A stretch of 8,888 nt of DNA from Pseudomonadota bacterium. GTDB lineage: Bacteria; Pseudomonadota; Gammaproteobacteria; Burkholderiales; Thiobacillaceae. This document shows positions 1-5,111 of this stretch, in pieces. The stretch's first letter is position 1, and each line of letters begins with the position of its first letter. Position numbers and translations under genes: made by a program. Below the pieces are notes generated by a model. It had not been told where the DNA came from and did not search any database. It saw only the letters and a program-made list of their open reading frames with translations. The stretch spans positions 1 to 8,888 of the forward strand of contig JAKACL010000116.1 in the NCBI GenBank assembly GCA_021821425.1. The letters are read 5' to 3'.

Positions 1-291
1 GCCGGCCATCATCTGAAACTGCAGCGCTCGGCCAAGAAGCTGCTCATCGTCATCACCGACGGCGAGCCGGCCGACATCGATGTGCGCGACCCGCAGTATC
101 TGCGCTACGATACGAAGAAGGCAGTGGAGGAAGTCGCCCGCCACGGCGTCACCACCTACTGCATGAGCCTGGACCCGAGGGCGGACAATTACGTGTCGCG
201 CATCTTCGGCCAGAAGAATTACATGGTGGTCGACCACGTACAGCGCCTGCCCGAGAAATTGCCGCTGCTGTACGCGGGACTCACCCGCTAA
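1..291 (+). CDS. cbbO: CbbO, C-terminal von Willebrand factor A domain (5' truncated by window)
   Basis: The reading frame is open from base 1 and ends at TAA 289-291, so only the last 96 residues are visible. They form the end of a VWA domain. ITDGEP (residues 18-23) carries the late MIDAS aspartate (D20), and the fragment ends in LPEKLPLLYAGLTR, the typical end of the CbbO/NorD family. The wording (SLDPRADNYVSRIFG, then NYMVVDHVQRLPEK) reads like CbbO rather than NorD. CbbO is known to work in the cytoplasm with the AAA+ ATPase CbbQ, its VWA domain docking on Rubisco so that inhibitory sugar phosphates are released. A small gene follows 11 bp downstream, probably in the same operon. A GTG at 82 is only an internal codon. 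NorD is the main alternative, because the two families share this C-terminus; a Rubisco or cbbQ gene upstream would settle it. Confidence 0.83.
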   Translation, partial: AGHHLKLQRSAKKLLIVITDGEPADIDVRDPQYLRYDTKKAVEEVARHGVTTYCMSLDPRADNYVSRIFGQKNYMVVDHVQRLPEKLPLLYAGLTR

Positions 292-302
292 CGGGCTGTT
301 AA

Positions 303-599
303 ATGAGTGAATCTTACGTCGGTTTCCACAACGACAAGCATGGCATTACCCAGTTGGGCCGCATCGTGATGGACGGCTGGCTGTTCGGCTTCATCCCGGA
401 GTCGGAGGACTGTACCGGATGGGACCTGGGCCGCATGCAGATCCTGATGGACAAGGTCGAGAAGGAATGGGACAAGTACGCCAACCTGCCCAGCCGGCTG
501 CCGCCGGAACTGCGCCAGCGCCATGCGGAAATCTACGCCAAGGCCATGGCCGAGGCGCGCAACAAGGGCTGGGATCCGGAACTCGGCGACGAGGACTAG
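303..599 (+). CDS. Conserved-looking small acidic protein downstream of cbbO, function unknown
   Basis: This is a 98-residue soluble protein with no signal peptide or membrane segment, starting at ATG 303 and ending at TAG 597-599. The N-terminal half is globular in character (VGFHNDKHG, then GRIVMDGWLFGFIPE, then CTGWDLGRMQ). Residues about 44-86 look helical and charged, and the tail is acidic (ELGDED). It begins 11 bp after the cbbO stop on the same strand, so translation in the same operon is likely. There is no clear Shine-Dalgarno sequence (ACGGGCTGTTAA precedes ATG), which suggests coupling to cbbO. A 105-residue frame on the opposite strand covers the same DNA but has low-complexity shadow composition, and this frame fits the operon. 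I recognise no domain. The position suggests a link to Rubisco maintenance, but that is inference only. Confidence 0.8.
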   Translation: MSESYVGFHNDKHGITQLGRIVMDGWLFGFIPESEDCTGWDLGRMQILMDKVEKEWDKYANLPSRLPPELRQRHAEIYAKAMAEARNKGWDPELGDED

Positions 600-623
600 C
601 CTCAATCAGGCTTCTCTAGTTCC
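593..623. terminator. Weak bidirectional hairpin at the convergent stop codons
   Basis: The two converging genes end only 2 bp apart. Across the stops, GGACTAG (593-599) pairs with CTAGTTCC (616-623) with one bulged base, and CCT (600-602) pairs with AGG (608-610). The alternative AGCCT/AGGCT (598-602/608-612) is also possible. The stem is short and no real U-tract follows on either strand, so it is a poor intrinsic terminator. It is listed because nothing else could separate the two transcripts here. Confidence 0.25.
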
Positions 624-2242
624 GTCGAGGCCTGCGTCAGTACGTTCATCAGGCTGACTTTCGCGTCGGTCTGCCCCAGGCGCTCGAGCAGTCCGAAGTT
701 TGCCAGTTTGGCGTTGATGCGATCGTTCGCCTCGCATAGCATGACCTTCACCCCGCGCTGCTGGAAGTGGCGCGTCATATCCGACAACGCCTGCATGGCG
801 GTAGCGTCCGCCATCGGCACCTGCCCCAGTCTCAATACCAGCACCCGCGCATCATCATGCAGTCCGGCAAGGGTACGCTCGAAGGTCGCGGCGGCGCCGA
901 AGAACATGGGTCCGTCGATGGAATAGATCCGTACCCCGGGCGGCACCGCCACCGGACACACGCTCGCCAGGGTTTCCGCGCTTTCGCCTTCGATCCTCAC
1001 TGTCTCGCTCATGCGCTTCATGAACAGCAGCGCGGCCAGCAGCACGCCAACGTTGACCGCGATCACCAGGTCGGCGAACACCGTGAGCAGGAAAGTAATC
1101 AGCAACAGCGCCTTGTCATTTGCCGGTGCATGGCGCAGCAGGTCGACGAAGTGGCGTGCCTCGCTCATGTTCCATGCCACTACGAACAGGATTGCAGCCA
1201 GCGCGGCGAGCGGGATATGCGCGGCCAGCGGCGCCAGCGCGACGATGACGGCGAGCAGGGTCAGCGCATGCACCACGCCGGCCAGCGGGCTGTCGCCGCC
1301 GTTGCGGATATTGGTGGCGGTGCGCGCGATCGCACCGGTGGCGGCGAAGCCGCCCAGCATAGGCACCGCTATGTTGGCGATGCCCTGGCCGACCAGTTCC
1401 TGGTTGGGGTCGTGCCTGGTGCCGGCCATGCCGTCGGCAACCACGGCGCACAGCAGCGACTCGATTGCGCCCAACATGGCGATGGTGAAGGCCGGGCCGA
1501 GCAGCTCCAGCACTCGCCCGAAACTCACCTGTGGCAGGTGTAGTTCCGGCAGCCCGGAGGGAATGCCGCCGAATGCGCTGCCTATGGTGGCCACGCCGTC
1601 GAATTGGTAATAGGCGTGCAGCGCCGTGATCACGAGCATGGCGATGAGCGGGCCGGGCACGCGCCGGGTGATGCGCGGCGTAATCAACAGAATGGCTAGC
1701 GAGGCCAGCGCGATCAGGGTAGTCGTCAGGTGCAGGTCCGGAATGGCCTCGGCCAGCGCAAGCAGGTTTTCGTGAAAATGCTGCCCGCTCGCGGCCGGAT
1801 GCAGGCCGAAGAAATCCTTCCATTGCCCGACGAAGATGATGACGGCGATGCCGGCGGTAAAGCCGGTGATCACCGGCGTGGGGATGAAGCGGATGATGCC
1901 GCCCAGCTTGACCAGGCCCATGGCCAGCAGGATGAGGCCTGCCATCAGGGTGGCGATCTGCAGGCCTTCGATGCCGTATTGGGCGGTGATGCCGGCAAGA
2001 ATGACGATGAAGGCGCCGGTGGGGCCGCTGATGGAAACCCGCGAACTGCCGAACAGCGCGGCCAAGAGGCCGGCCACGATGCCCGTGTAGATGCCCTGCT
2101 CGGGCCGCGCGCCGCTGGCGATGGCAAAGGCCATAGCCAAGGGCAAGGCCACCACGCCGACCACGAGGCCGGCACCGATGTTGCGCGCAAGATGGCGCCG
2201 ATGGAACAAGCCGGCGCGATAGGCCTCTAGCGCAGCGATCAT
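602..2242 (-). CDS. SulP-family inorganic anion transporter with C-terminal STAS domain (candidate bicarbonate or sulfate uptake)
   Basis: This is a 546-residue protein, a usual length for bacterial SulP permeases. Residues about 20-410 form the membrane part with ten or more hydrophobic segments. Family hallmarks include the TM3 region SISGPTGAFIVIL (70-82), FIPTPVITGFTAGIA (119-133) and the ESLLCAVVADG...NQELVGQGIANI stretch (261-291). A cytoplasmic STAS domain follows (about 435-540), with MADATAMQAL (477-486) at the position of the conserved regulatory loop. SulP proteins move sulfate, bicarbonate or dicarboxylates, usually with a cation; sequence alone does not fix the substrate. The gene starts 6 bp after a gamma-carbonic anhydrase gene on the same strand and lies next to cbbO, so bicarbonate is a reasonable guess. 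The ribosome binding site before ATG 2242 is weak, consistent with translational coupling. The stop (TGA, 604-602) is 2 bp from that of the converging gene. Confidence 0.9.
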   Translation of the reverse strand: MIAALEAYRAGLFHRRHLARNIGAGLVVGVVALPLAMAFAIASGARPEQGIYTGIVAGLLAALFGSSRVSISGPTGAFIVILAGITAQYGIEGLQIATLMAGLILLAMGLVKLGGIIRFIPTPVITGFTAGIAVIIFVGQWKDFFGLHPAASGQHFHENLLALAEAIPDLHLTTTLIALASLAILLITPRITRRVPGPLIAMLVITALHAYYQFDGVATIGSAFGGIPSGLPELHLPQVSFGRVLELLGPAFTIAMLGAIESLLCAVVADGMAGTRHDPNQELVGQGIANIAVPMLGGFAATGAIARTATNIRNGGDSPLAGVVHALTLLAVIVALAPLAAHIPLAALAAILFVVAWNMSEARHFVDLLRHAPANDKALLLITFLLTVFADLVIAVNVGVLLAALLFMKRMSETVRIEGESAETLASVCPVAVPPGVRIYSIDGPMFFGAAATFERTLAGLHDDARVLVLRLGQVPMADATAMQALSDMTRHFQQRGVKVMLCEANDRINAKLANFGLLERLGQTDAKVSLMNVLTQASTELEKPD

Positions 2243-2248
2243 GCAGGA

Positions 2249-2809
2249 TCAGAATTCATTGCGAATGCGCTTGTATCCCTTGACCAGCTCGTTGTTGGCC
2301 TGCGTCACACTCTCCGAAAATCCGCTCACATCCGGCGTCACGCGCGCGATCGCCGCCAGATCGGCATCGGAGTGGATGTTGGCAGTGGAGGGGACATAAA
2401 AGCTGTGAGGCACCTCGCAGCCTTCGACCACCGAGTTGTGGCGGATCACCGAATGGCTGCCGACCACGCAGTTGAACAATACCGAGTTGAAGCCGACGAA
2501 TACGTGGTCGCCGACAGTGCAGGGACCGTGCACGATGGAACGGTGCGCGATCGAGGTGTTGCGGCCGATATTCACGCCGCCGCCGGCCTTGCAGTGGATA
2601 ACCACGCCGTCCTGGATATTGGAATTGGCGCCGATGATGATGGGCTCCATCTCGCCGTTATCGTCGACTTCGTCGGCACGGATGACGGCATAGGGGCCGA
2701 TGAATACGTTTTCTTCGACGATGATCTTGCCGCACAGGATGGCAGTGGGATCGACGAAAGCGGTGTCATGTACGACGGGCAAATGGCCGGAAGGGTTTCT
2801 GCGGATCAT
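2249..2809 (-). CDS. Gamma-class carbonic anhydrase (Cam/CcmM-like left-handed beta-helix)
   Basis: This is a 186-residue protein built of hexapeptide repeats (about residues 12-135) with a C-terminal helix. It should interconvert CO2 and bicarbonate. The three zinc-ligand histidines are visible: H72 in DGVVIH, and H89 and H94 in SIAHRSIVHGP, with the spacing of the archaeal Cam enzyme. Other active-site residues also align: R44, D46 and E47 (IRADE, E47 matching the Cam proton-shuttle Glu62), N64, Q66 and D67. The acidic loop after the first histidine, long in Cam, is reduced to CKAGGG. The C-terminus (FYVPSTANI, then a helix ending NNELVKGYKRIRNEF) resembles the CcmM N-terminal domain, but no Rubisco-small-subunit-like repeats follow, so it is a stand-alone enzyme. 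No signal peptide is seen. ATG 2809 has GAGAG six bases upstream. It is the first gene of a pair with the SulP transporter, which suggests hydration/dehydration coupled to bicarbonate transport. Confidence 0.92.
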   Translation of the reverse strand: MIRRNPSGHLPVVHDTAFVDPTAILCGKIIVEENVFIGPYAVIRADEVDDNGEMEPIIIGANSNIQDGVVIHCKAGGGVNIGRNTSIAHRSIVHGPCTVGDHVFVGFNSVLFNCVVGSHSVIRHNSVVEGCEVPHSFYVPSTANIHSDADLAAIARVTPDVSGFSESVTQANNELVKGYKRIRNEF

Positions 2810-2836
2810 GATGGGCTCTCAAGCTACAGCGGATAT

Positions 2837-2869
2837 GCAAAAAGGGCCGGTGCTTGTGCACTGGCCCTT
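2837..2869 (-). terminator. Intrinsic terminator of the TSUP operon
   Basis: Read on the minus strand, AAGGGCC (2869-2863) pairs with GGCCCTT (2848-2842), and the stem continues through GCAC/GTGC around a four-base loop (2857-2854), with one C-A mismatch. A run of five T residues (2843-2839) follows immediately, then GCATATCC. It lies 44 bp after the TSUP stop codon and 30 bp before the carbonic anhydrase start, so it separates the two minus-strand units. A second GC stem without a T-run (2888-2904) sits between it and the TSUP stop. Confidence 0.8.
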
Positions 2870-2912
2870 GGATGATACCACTCTGCGCCCGGCGTTTGGC
2901 CGGGACTCAGAC

Positions 2913-4001
2913 TTACTCGGCTACACCGACCAGGTCGGTGTGCGCAGCATGCGCCCGCTTGTGCTCGTGGAAACCCTTGTAGATGGCGGACAACACCGTC
3001 CATGCACCCACCAGCAGAGCGACGGCCAGAATGCCGTCGCCGGCGTACTTCAGTATTTTTACCGTCGTCTCGGGCAGCGGCTCCATCATGCCTAGCTGAC
3101 CCAAGTAACCGGGGATATAAAAGAAGCGCGAGAACAGCACGGTCAGCATGATCACCGCCATGGTGAACTTGACCTGATAGTCCTTCACGTAGGTAGTGCC
3201 GATGGCGCCGACCTGGATGCCGAACAGCGAGCCCAGCAGTATCAGCATGGCGAGACGGATGTCGACCACGCCCTCAAGACCGTAAAAGATGGTGCCGCCC
3301 AGGCCCATGATGAAAGCGATAACGAGTTCGGTGGCGGAAGCCATGATCGCCGGCAGGCCAAGAATATAGATCATGGCCGGAACACCGATGAAGCCACCCA
3401 CGGCAATGGCGGAAGCCAGGAATCCAGTGGCGAAGCCGATCGGAACCAGAAACAGGATGGAAATTTTCGCCTGCGCGCCTTTCGAATAGATCATAGTGCC
3501 GGGAATGTTCACGGACTGCACCCAGCGCGCCAGCCTGGTAAGCGGCACGACCTCTTCGCCCTTGCCGGCAGAATCGAGTGCCTTGAGCTTGCGGTAGTCC
3601 TTGAACACGAAACCGCCGACGATGGCGAGCGTCACCACGAACATGGCCGACACGTAGAGATCGGTGCCCACGGCGCCGAAAGCGTTCTTGATGTCGGTCA
3701 TCACGTGCTTGCCGAACAGCACGCCGGCTTCCGCGAACAGGCCGAGAATCAGGCCCAACTTGATGTCGACCTGGCCGTACTTGTTGCGCTTGACCGCACC
3801 CACCAGCGCCTTGGGAAACTTGTGGCAGATGTTGGAGGCCACCGCGACGATGCCGGGTGCGCCCAGCGTCATCATGGCGGGCGTCAGCACGAAGGCGCCG
3901 CCGGAGCCAATGAAACCTGACACCATGCCGCCGACGAAGCCCACCAGGATCAGCAGGATCGCGGTAAGGGGGGTAATCTCAATGAAGTTGATGAGTTCCA
4001 T
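2913..4001 (-). CDS. TSUP (TauE/SafE, DUF81) family anion permease
   Basis: This is a 362-residue integral membrane protein, longer than the roughly 250-residue members of the family. It has the two-half TSUP layout. The N-half carries GFVGGMVSGFIGSGGAFVLTP (21-41), the glycine-rich motif, followed by TM segments about 82-100 and 113-133. A hydrophilic loop of about 50 residues (134-182) contains KDYRKLKAL and an amphipathic stretch. The C-half repeats the motif as GFATGFLASAIAVGGFIGVP (189-208), followed by TELVIAFIMGLGG and helices to about 341. A His/Lys-rich tail (HEHKRAHAAH) follows. Known members export sulfite or sulfonates (TauE, SafE) or move other small anions; the substrate here is not determined. 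It is the last gene of the four-gene operon, 27 bp after the two-helix protein, with GAGA about eight bases before ATG 4001. Sulfite or a sulfonate is the favoured guess. Confidence 0.87.
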   Translation of the reverse strand: MELINFIEITPLTAILLILVGFVGGMVSGFIGSGGAFVLTPAMMTLGAPGIVAVASNICHKFPKALVGAVKRNKYGQVDIKLGLILGLFAEAGVLFGKHVMTDIKNAFGAVGTDLYVSAMFVVTLAIVGGFVFKDYRKLKALDSAGKGEEVVPLTRLARWVQSVNIPGTMIYSKGAQAKISILFLVPIGFATGFLASAIAVGGFIGVPAMIYILGLPAIMASATELVIAFIMGLGGTIFYGLEGVVDIRLAMLILLGSLFGIQVGAIGTTYVKDYQVKFTMAVIMLTVLFSRFFYIPGYLGQLGMMEPLPETTVKILKYAGDGILAVALLVGAWTVLSAIYKGFHEHKRAHAAHTDLVGVAE

Positions 4002-4028
4002 GTATGTTCTCGATTCCGTTTCGTTTGT

Positions 4029-4355
4029 TTATTTCTTGGCCTTGAGACCGAGCACATCCCAAAACAGGCTGGTGAAGTTGCCGTGGGTATAGGAAAGTGC
4101 GAAAGCCATGGCAATCGGCGCAAACACATACCACCAGTGGCCGCCGATGAAGTTGCCACCCTCGGCGCTGCAGGCCGCCAGGGTCGCCTTGTTGAAGTAC
4201 ATAGTCTCCCCGCCGCTATTCACCACGCAGGCATCCAGGGTAGTGTGGGCCAAGTGCATGAATTCGCTGGCGTAATGGAACAGCGCCCAATACAGCACAG
4301 CGGTTATACCGCCCCAGAACAGGGTCTTGCCCAGGAGTGTCTTGTCTTTGCTCAT
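4029..4355 (-). CDS. Small two-helix inner-membrane protein with a cysteine pair, putative TSUP partner
   Basis: This is a 108-residue protein with two hydrophobic helices (about 12-28 and 72-89). Both ends are lysine-rich (MSKDKTLLGK and LKAKK), so by the positive-inside rule both should be cytoplasmic and the loop of about 43 residues periplasmic. That loop holds two cysteines (C43 in LDACVV and C62 in AACSAE), which could form a disulfide, and it ends in the aromatic cluster GGHWWYVFAP. The gene lies between a UspA-like gene and the TSUP gene (27 bp upstream of the latter), with AGG nine bases before ATG 4355. I recognise no named family. The context suggests an accessory or assembly subunit of the TSUP permease; this is inference. 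Composition and membrane topology are typical of a real protein, so a spurious frame is unlikely. Confidence 0.8.
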   Translation of the reverse strand: MSKDKTLLGKTLFWGGITAVLYWALFHYASEFMHLAHTTLDACVVNSGGETMYFNKATLAACSAEGGNFIGGHWWYVFAPIAMAFALSYTHGNFTSLFWDVLGLKAKK

Positions 4356-4397
4356 GATGTTGCCTAGTTGGAGTTGATAAAAACGAAAATGAAACCT

Positions 4398-4772
4398 TCA
4401 CAATTCTTGCGGCAGGCCCGGGTGGTCAGATGCCGCCACCAGCGGGCATTCCAGCTTGGCCCACAGGCCGTTGGCCGCTTCCGCGCCCCAGGCTGCAGGC
4501 CGCCCGACCACCACGGAAATGACGCCTTCATGGCTGCGCGCATACTCGACCACCCGGCGCGCATCCAGCCCCGGCATGGAAGTGAGGCGGCAGCCAAGAT
4601 CGGAGCGTCCAAGCACGGCAATGCGCGACTCGATGTCCGCCCACTCGGGATGCGCCGGATCGGCCAGAACTTCCAGATCGGCATCCATGCGTCGCGACAG
4701 CGAAGCGCCTACCGCAAACAGGCGCTCCACCGGCGAAACGGGCCGCAAGGCGACCAGCACGCGACGCTGCAT
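4398..4772 (-). CDS. UspA-like (universal stress protein fold) protein
   Basis: This is a 124-residue soluble protein. The N-terminus RRVLVALRPVS, followed by a helix (PVERLFAVGASLSRRM) and a second strand (DLEVLAD), matches the first beta-alpha-beta unit of the Usp fold. The C-terminal part GVISVVVGRP and CPLVAAS looks like the last strands. The canonical ATP-binding pattern G-x2-G-x9-G-S/T is not present (the region reads VGRPAAWGAEAANGLW), so it may not bind ATP in the usual way. Its start codon overlaps the stop of the upstream 61-residue gene by one base (TGATG), a strong sign of translational coupling. The best-known parallel is TeaD, a Usp protein encoded with the TeaABC TRAP transporter that regulates its activity. 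A similar regulatory role on the TSUP permease is plausible but inferred. The family call is moderate because similarity is by pattern only. Confidence 0.7.
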   Translation of the reverse strand: MQRRVLVALRPVSPVERLFAVGASLSRRMDADLEVLADPAHPEWADIESRIAVLGRSDLGCRLTSMPGLDARRVVEYARSHEGVISVVVGRPAAWGAEAANGLWAKLECPLVAASDHPGLPQEL

Positions 4773-4957
4773 CAGGCCGGCTTGCCGCCTGCCGGCATGG
4801 CCAGCAGGATGTCGGCAGCAGCTTCGTCAGCCGCTGGAGGATTGCCGTCCTGGGCTTGCGCGTCCCAGCCCAGCCATTTGGCGGACTGCAGGCGTTCGGC
4901 CAGATAGATCTGTTCCGACGAATCGGAGGCGAAGAGTTTTTGCAGGGTTCTGAACAT
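4772..4957 (-). CDS. 61-residue small protein, first gene of the sigma-54-controlled TSUP operon
   Basis: This is a short soluble protein. Residues 1-30 look helical (MFRTLQKLF, then EQIYLAERLQSAKWLGWD) and the second half is alanine/proline-rich (ADEAAADILLAMPAGGKPA). There is no signal peptide or membrane span. It is supported as a gene by position. ATG 4957 lies about 30 bases after the predicted sigma-54 transcription start, and its TGA overlaps the ATG of the UspA-like gene by one base. The ribosome binding site is not obvious (GACGGTGCCAAAGCC precedes ATG). No family is recognised. It may regulate or scaffold the transporter, or its translation may simply set expression of the next gene. 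Confidence 0.68.
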   Translation of the reverse strand: MFRTLQKLFASDSSEQIYLAERLQSAKWLGWDAQAQDGNPPAADEAAADILLAMPAGGKPA

Positions 4958-4998
4958 GGCTTTGGCACCGTCTTAACGTTTCGTTGACGTTGCTATAA

Positions 4999-5013
4999 GC
5001 AGCAAGCGTGCCA
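4999..5013 (-). promoter_or_regulatory. Sigma-54 (-24/-12) promoter for the TSUP operon
   Basis: On the minus strand, bases 5013 to 4998 read TGGCACGCTTGCTGCT. This matches the RpoN consensus TGGCACG-N4-TTGCW with one mismatch (C for the first T of the -12 box). The invariant GG (5012-5011) and GC (5000-4999) are exactly ten bases apart. Predicted transcription starts near 4987, giving a leader of about 30 bases to ATG 4957. The neighbouring divergent operon encodes an activator of the class that sigma-54 requires, which raises confidence. Confidence 0.8.
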
Positions 5014-5036
5014 GACAGTGAAAGATAAATAAGCTA

Positions 5037-5066
5037 TTGATTTATAAGACGTGCGCAAAAAATAAA
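5037..5066 (+). promoter_or_regulatory. Possible sigma-70 promoter for the kinase/regulator operon
   Basis: TTGATT (5037-5042, four of six against the -35 consensus) and AATAAA (5061-5066, four of six against the -10) are separated by 18 bp and would start transcription about 40 bp before the kinase ATG. The -10 falls between the arms of the palindrome at 5051-5076, so a bound regulator could repress this promoter. This is a weak match in an AT-rich region and other choices are possible. Confidence 0.33.
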
Positions 5067-5076
5067 CTCTGCGCAC
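5051..5076. promoter_or_regulatory. Perfect inverted repeat, candidate enhancer (UAS) for the NtrC-like regulator
   Basis: GTGCGCA (5051-5057) and TGCGCAC (5070-5076) are perfect reverse complements with a 12-base AT-rich spacer (AAAAATAAACTC), so the half-sites sit 19 bp apart centre to centre, about two helical turns on one face. The centre is about 76 bp upstream of the predicted sigma-54 start at 4987, within the range usual for enhancer sites of sigma-54 activators. It also overlaps the likely promoter of the kinase operon, which would allow autoregulation. Binding by the neighbouring regulator is inferred. Confidence 0.55.
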
Positions 5077-5111
5077 TATTTCAGATTGCAACAACGCGCT
5101 AGACTCTTGCA

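Noticed and set aside
288..605. 105-codon minus-strand frame opposite the 98-residue gene
   Set aside because: It would overlap cbbO and the SulP stop. The plus-strand frame fits the operon with an 11-bp gap and has a more natural composition.
767..1543. 258-codon plus-strand frame opposite the SulP gene
   Set aside because: Low-complexity His/Gln/Arg/Gly product with no motifs. The opposite strand encodes an unmistakable SulP protein.
4963..4977. Plus-strand sigma-54-like element TGGCACCGTCTTAAC in front of the kinase gene
   Set aside because: The -24 half is perfect, but the invariant -12 GC is replaced by AC, and the leader would be about 120 bp. It is probably chance.
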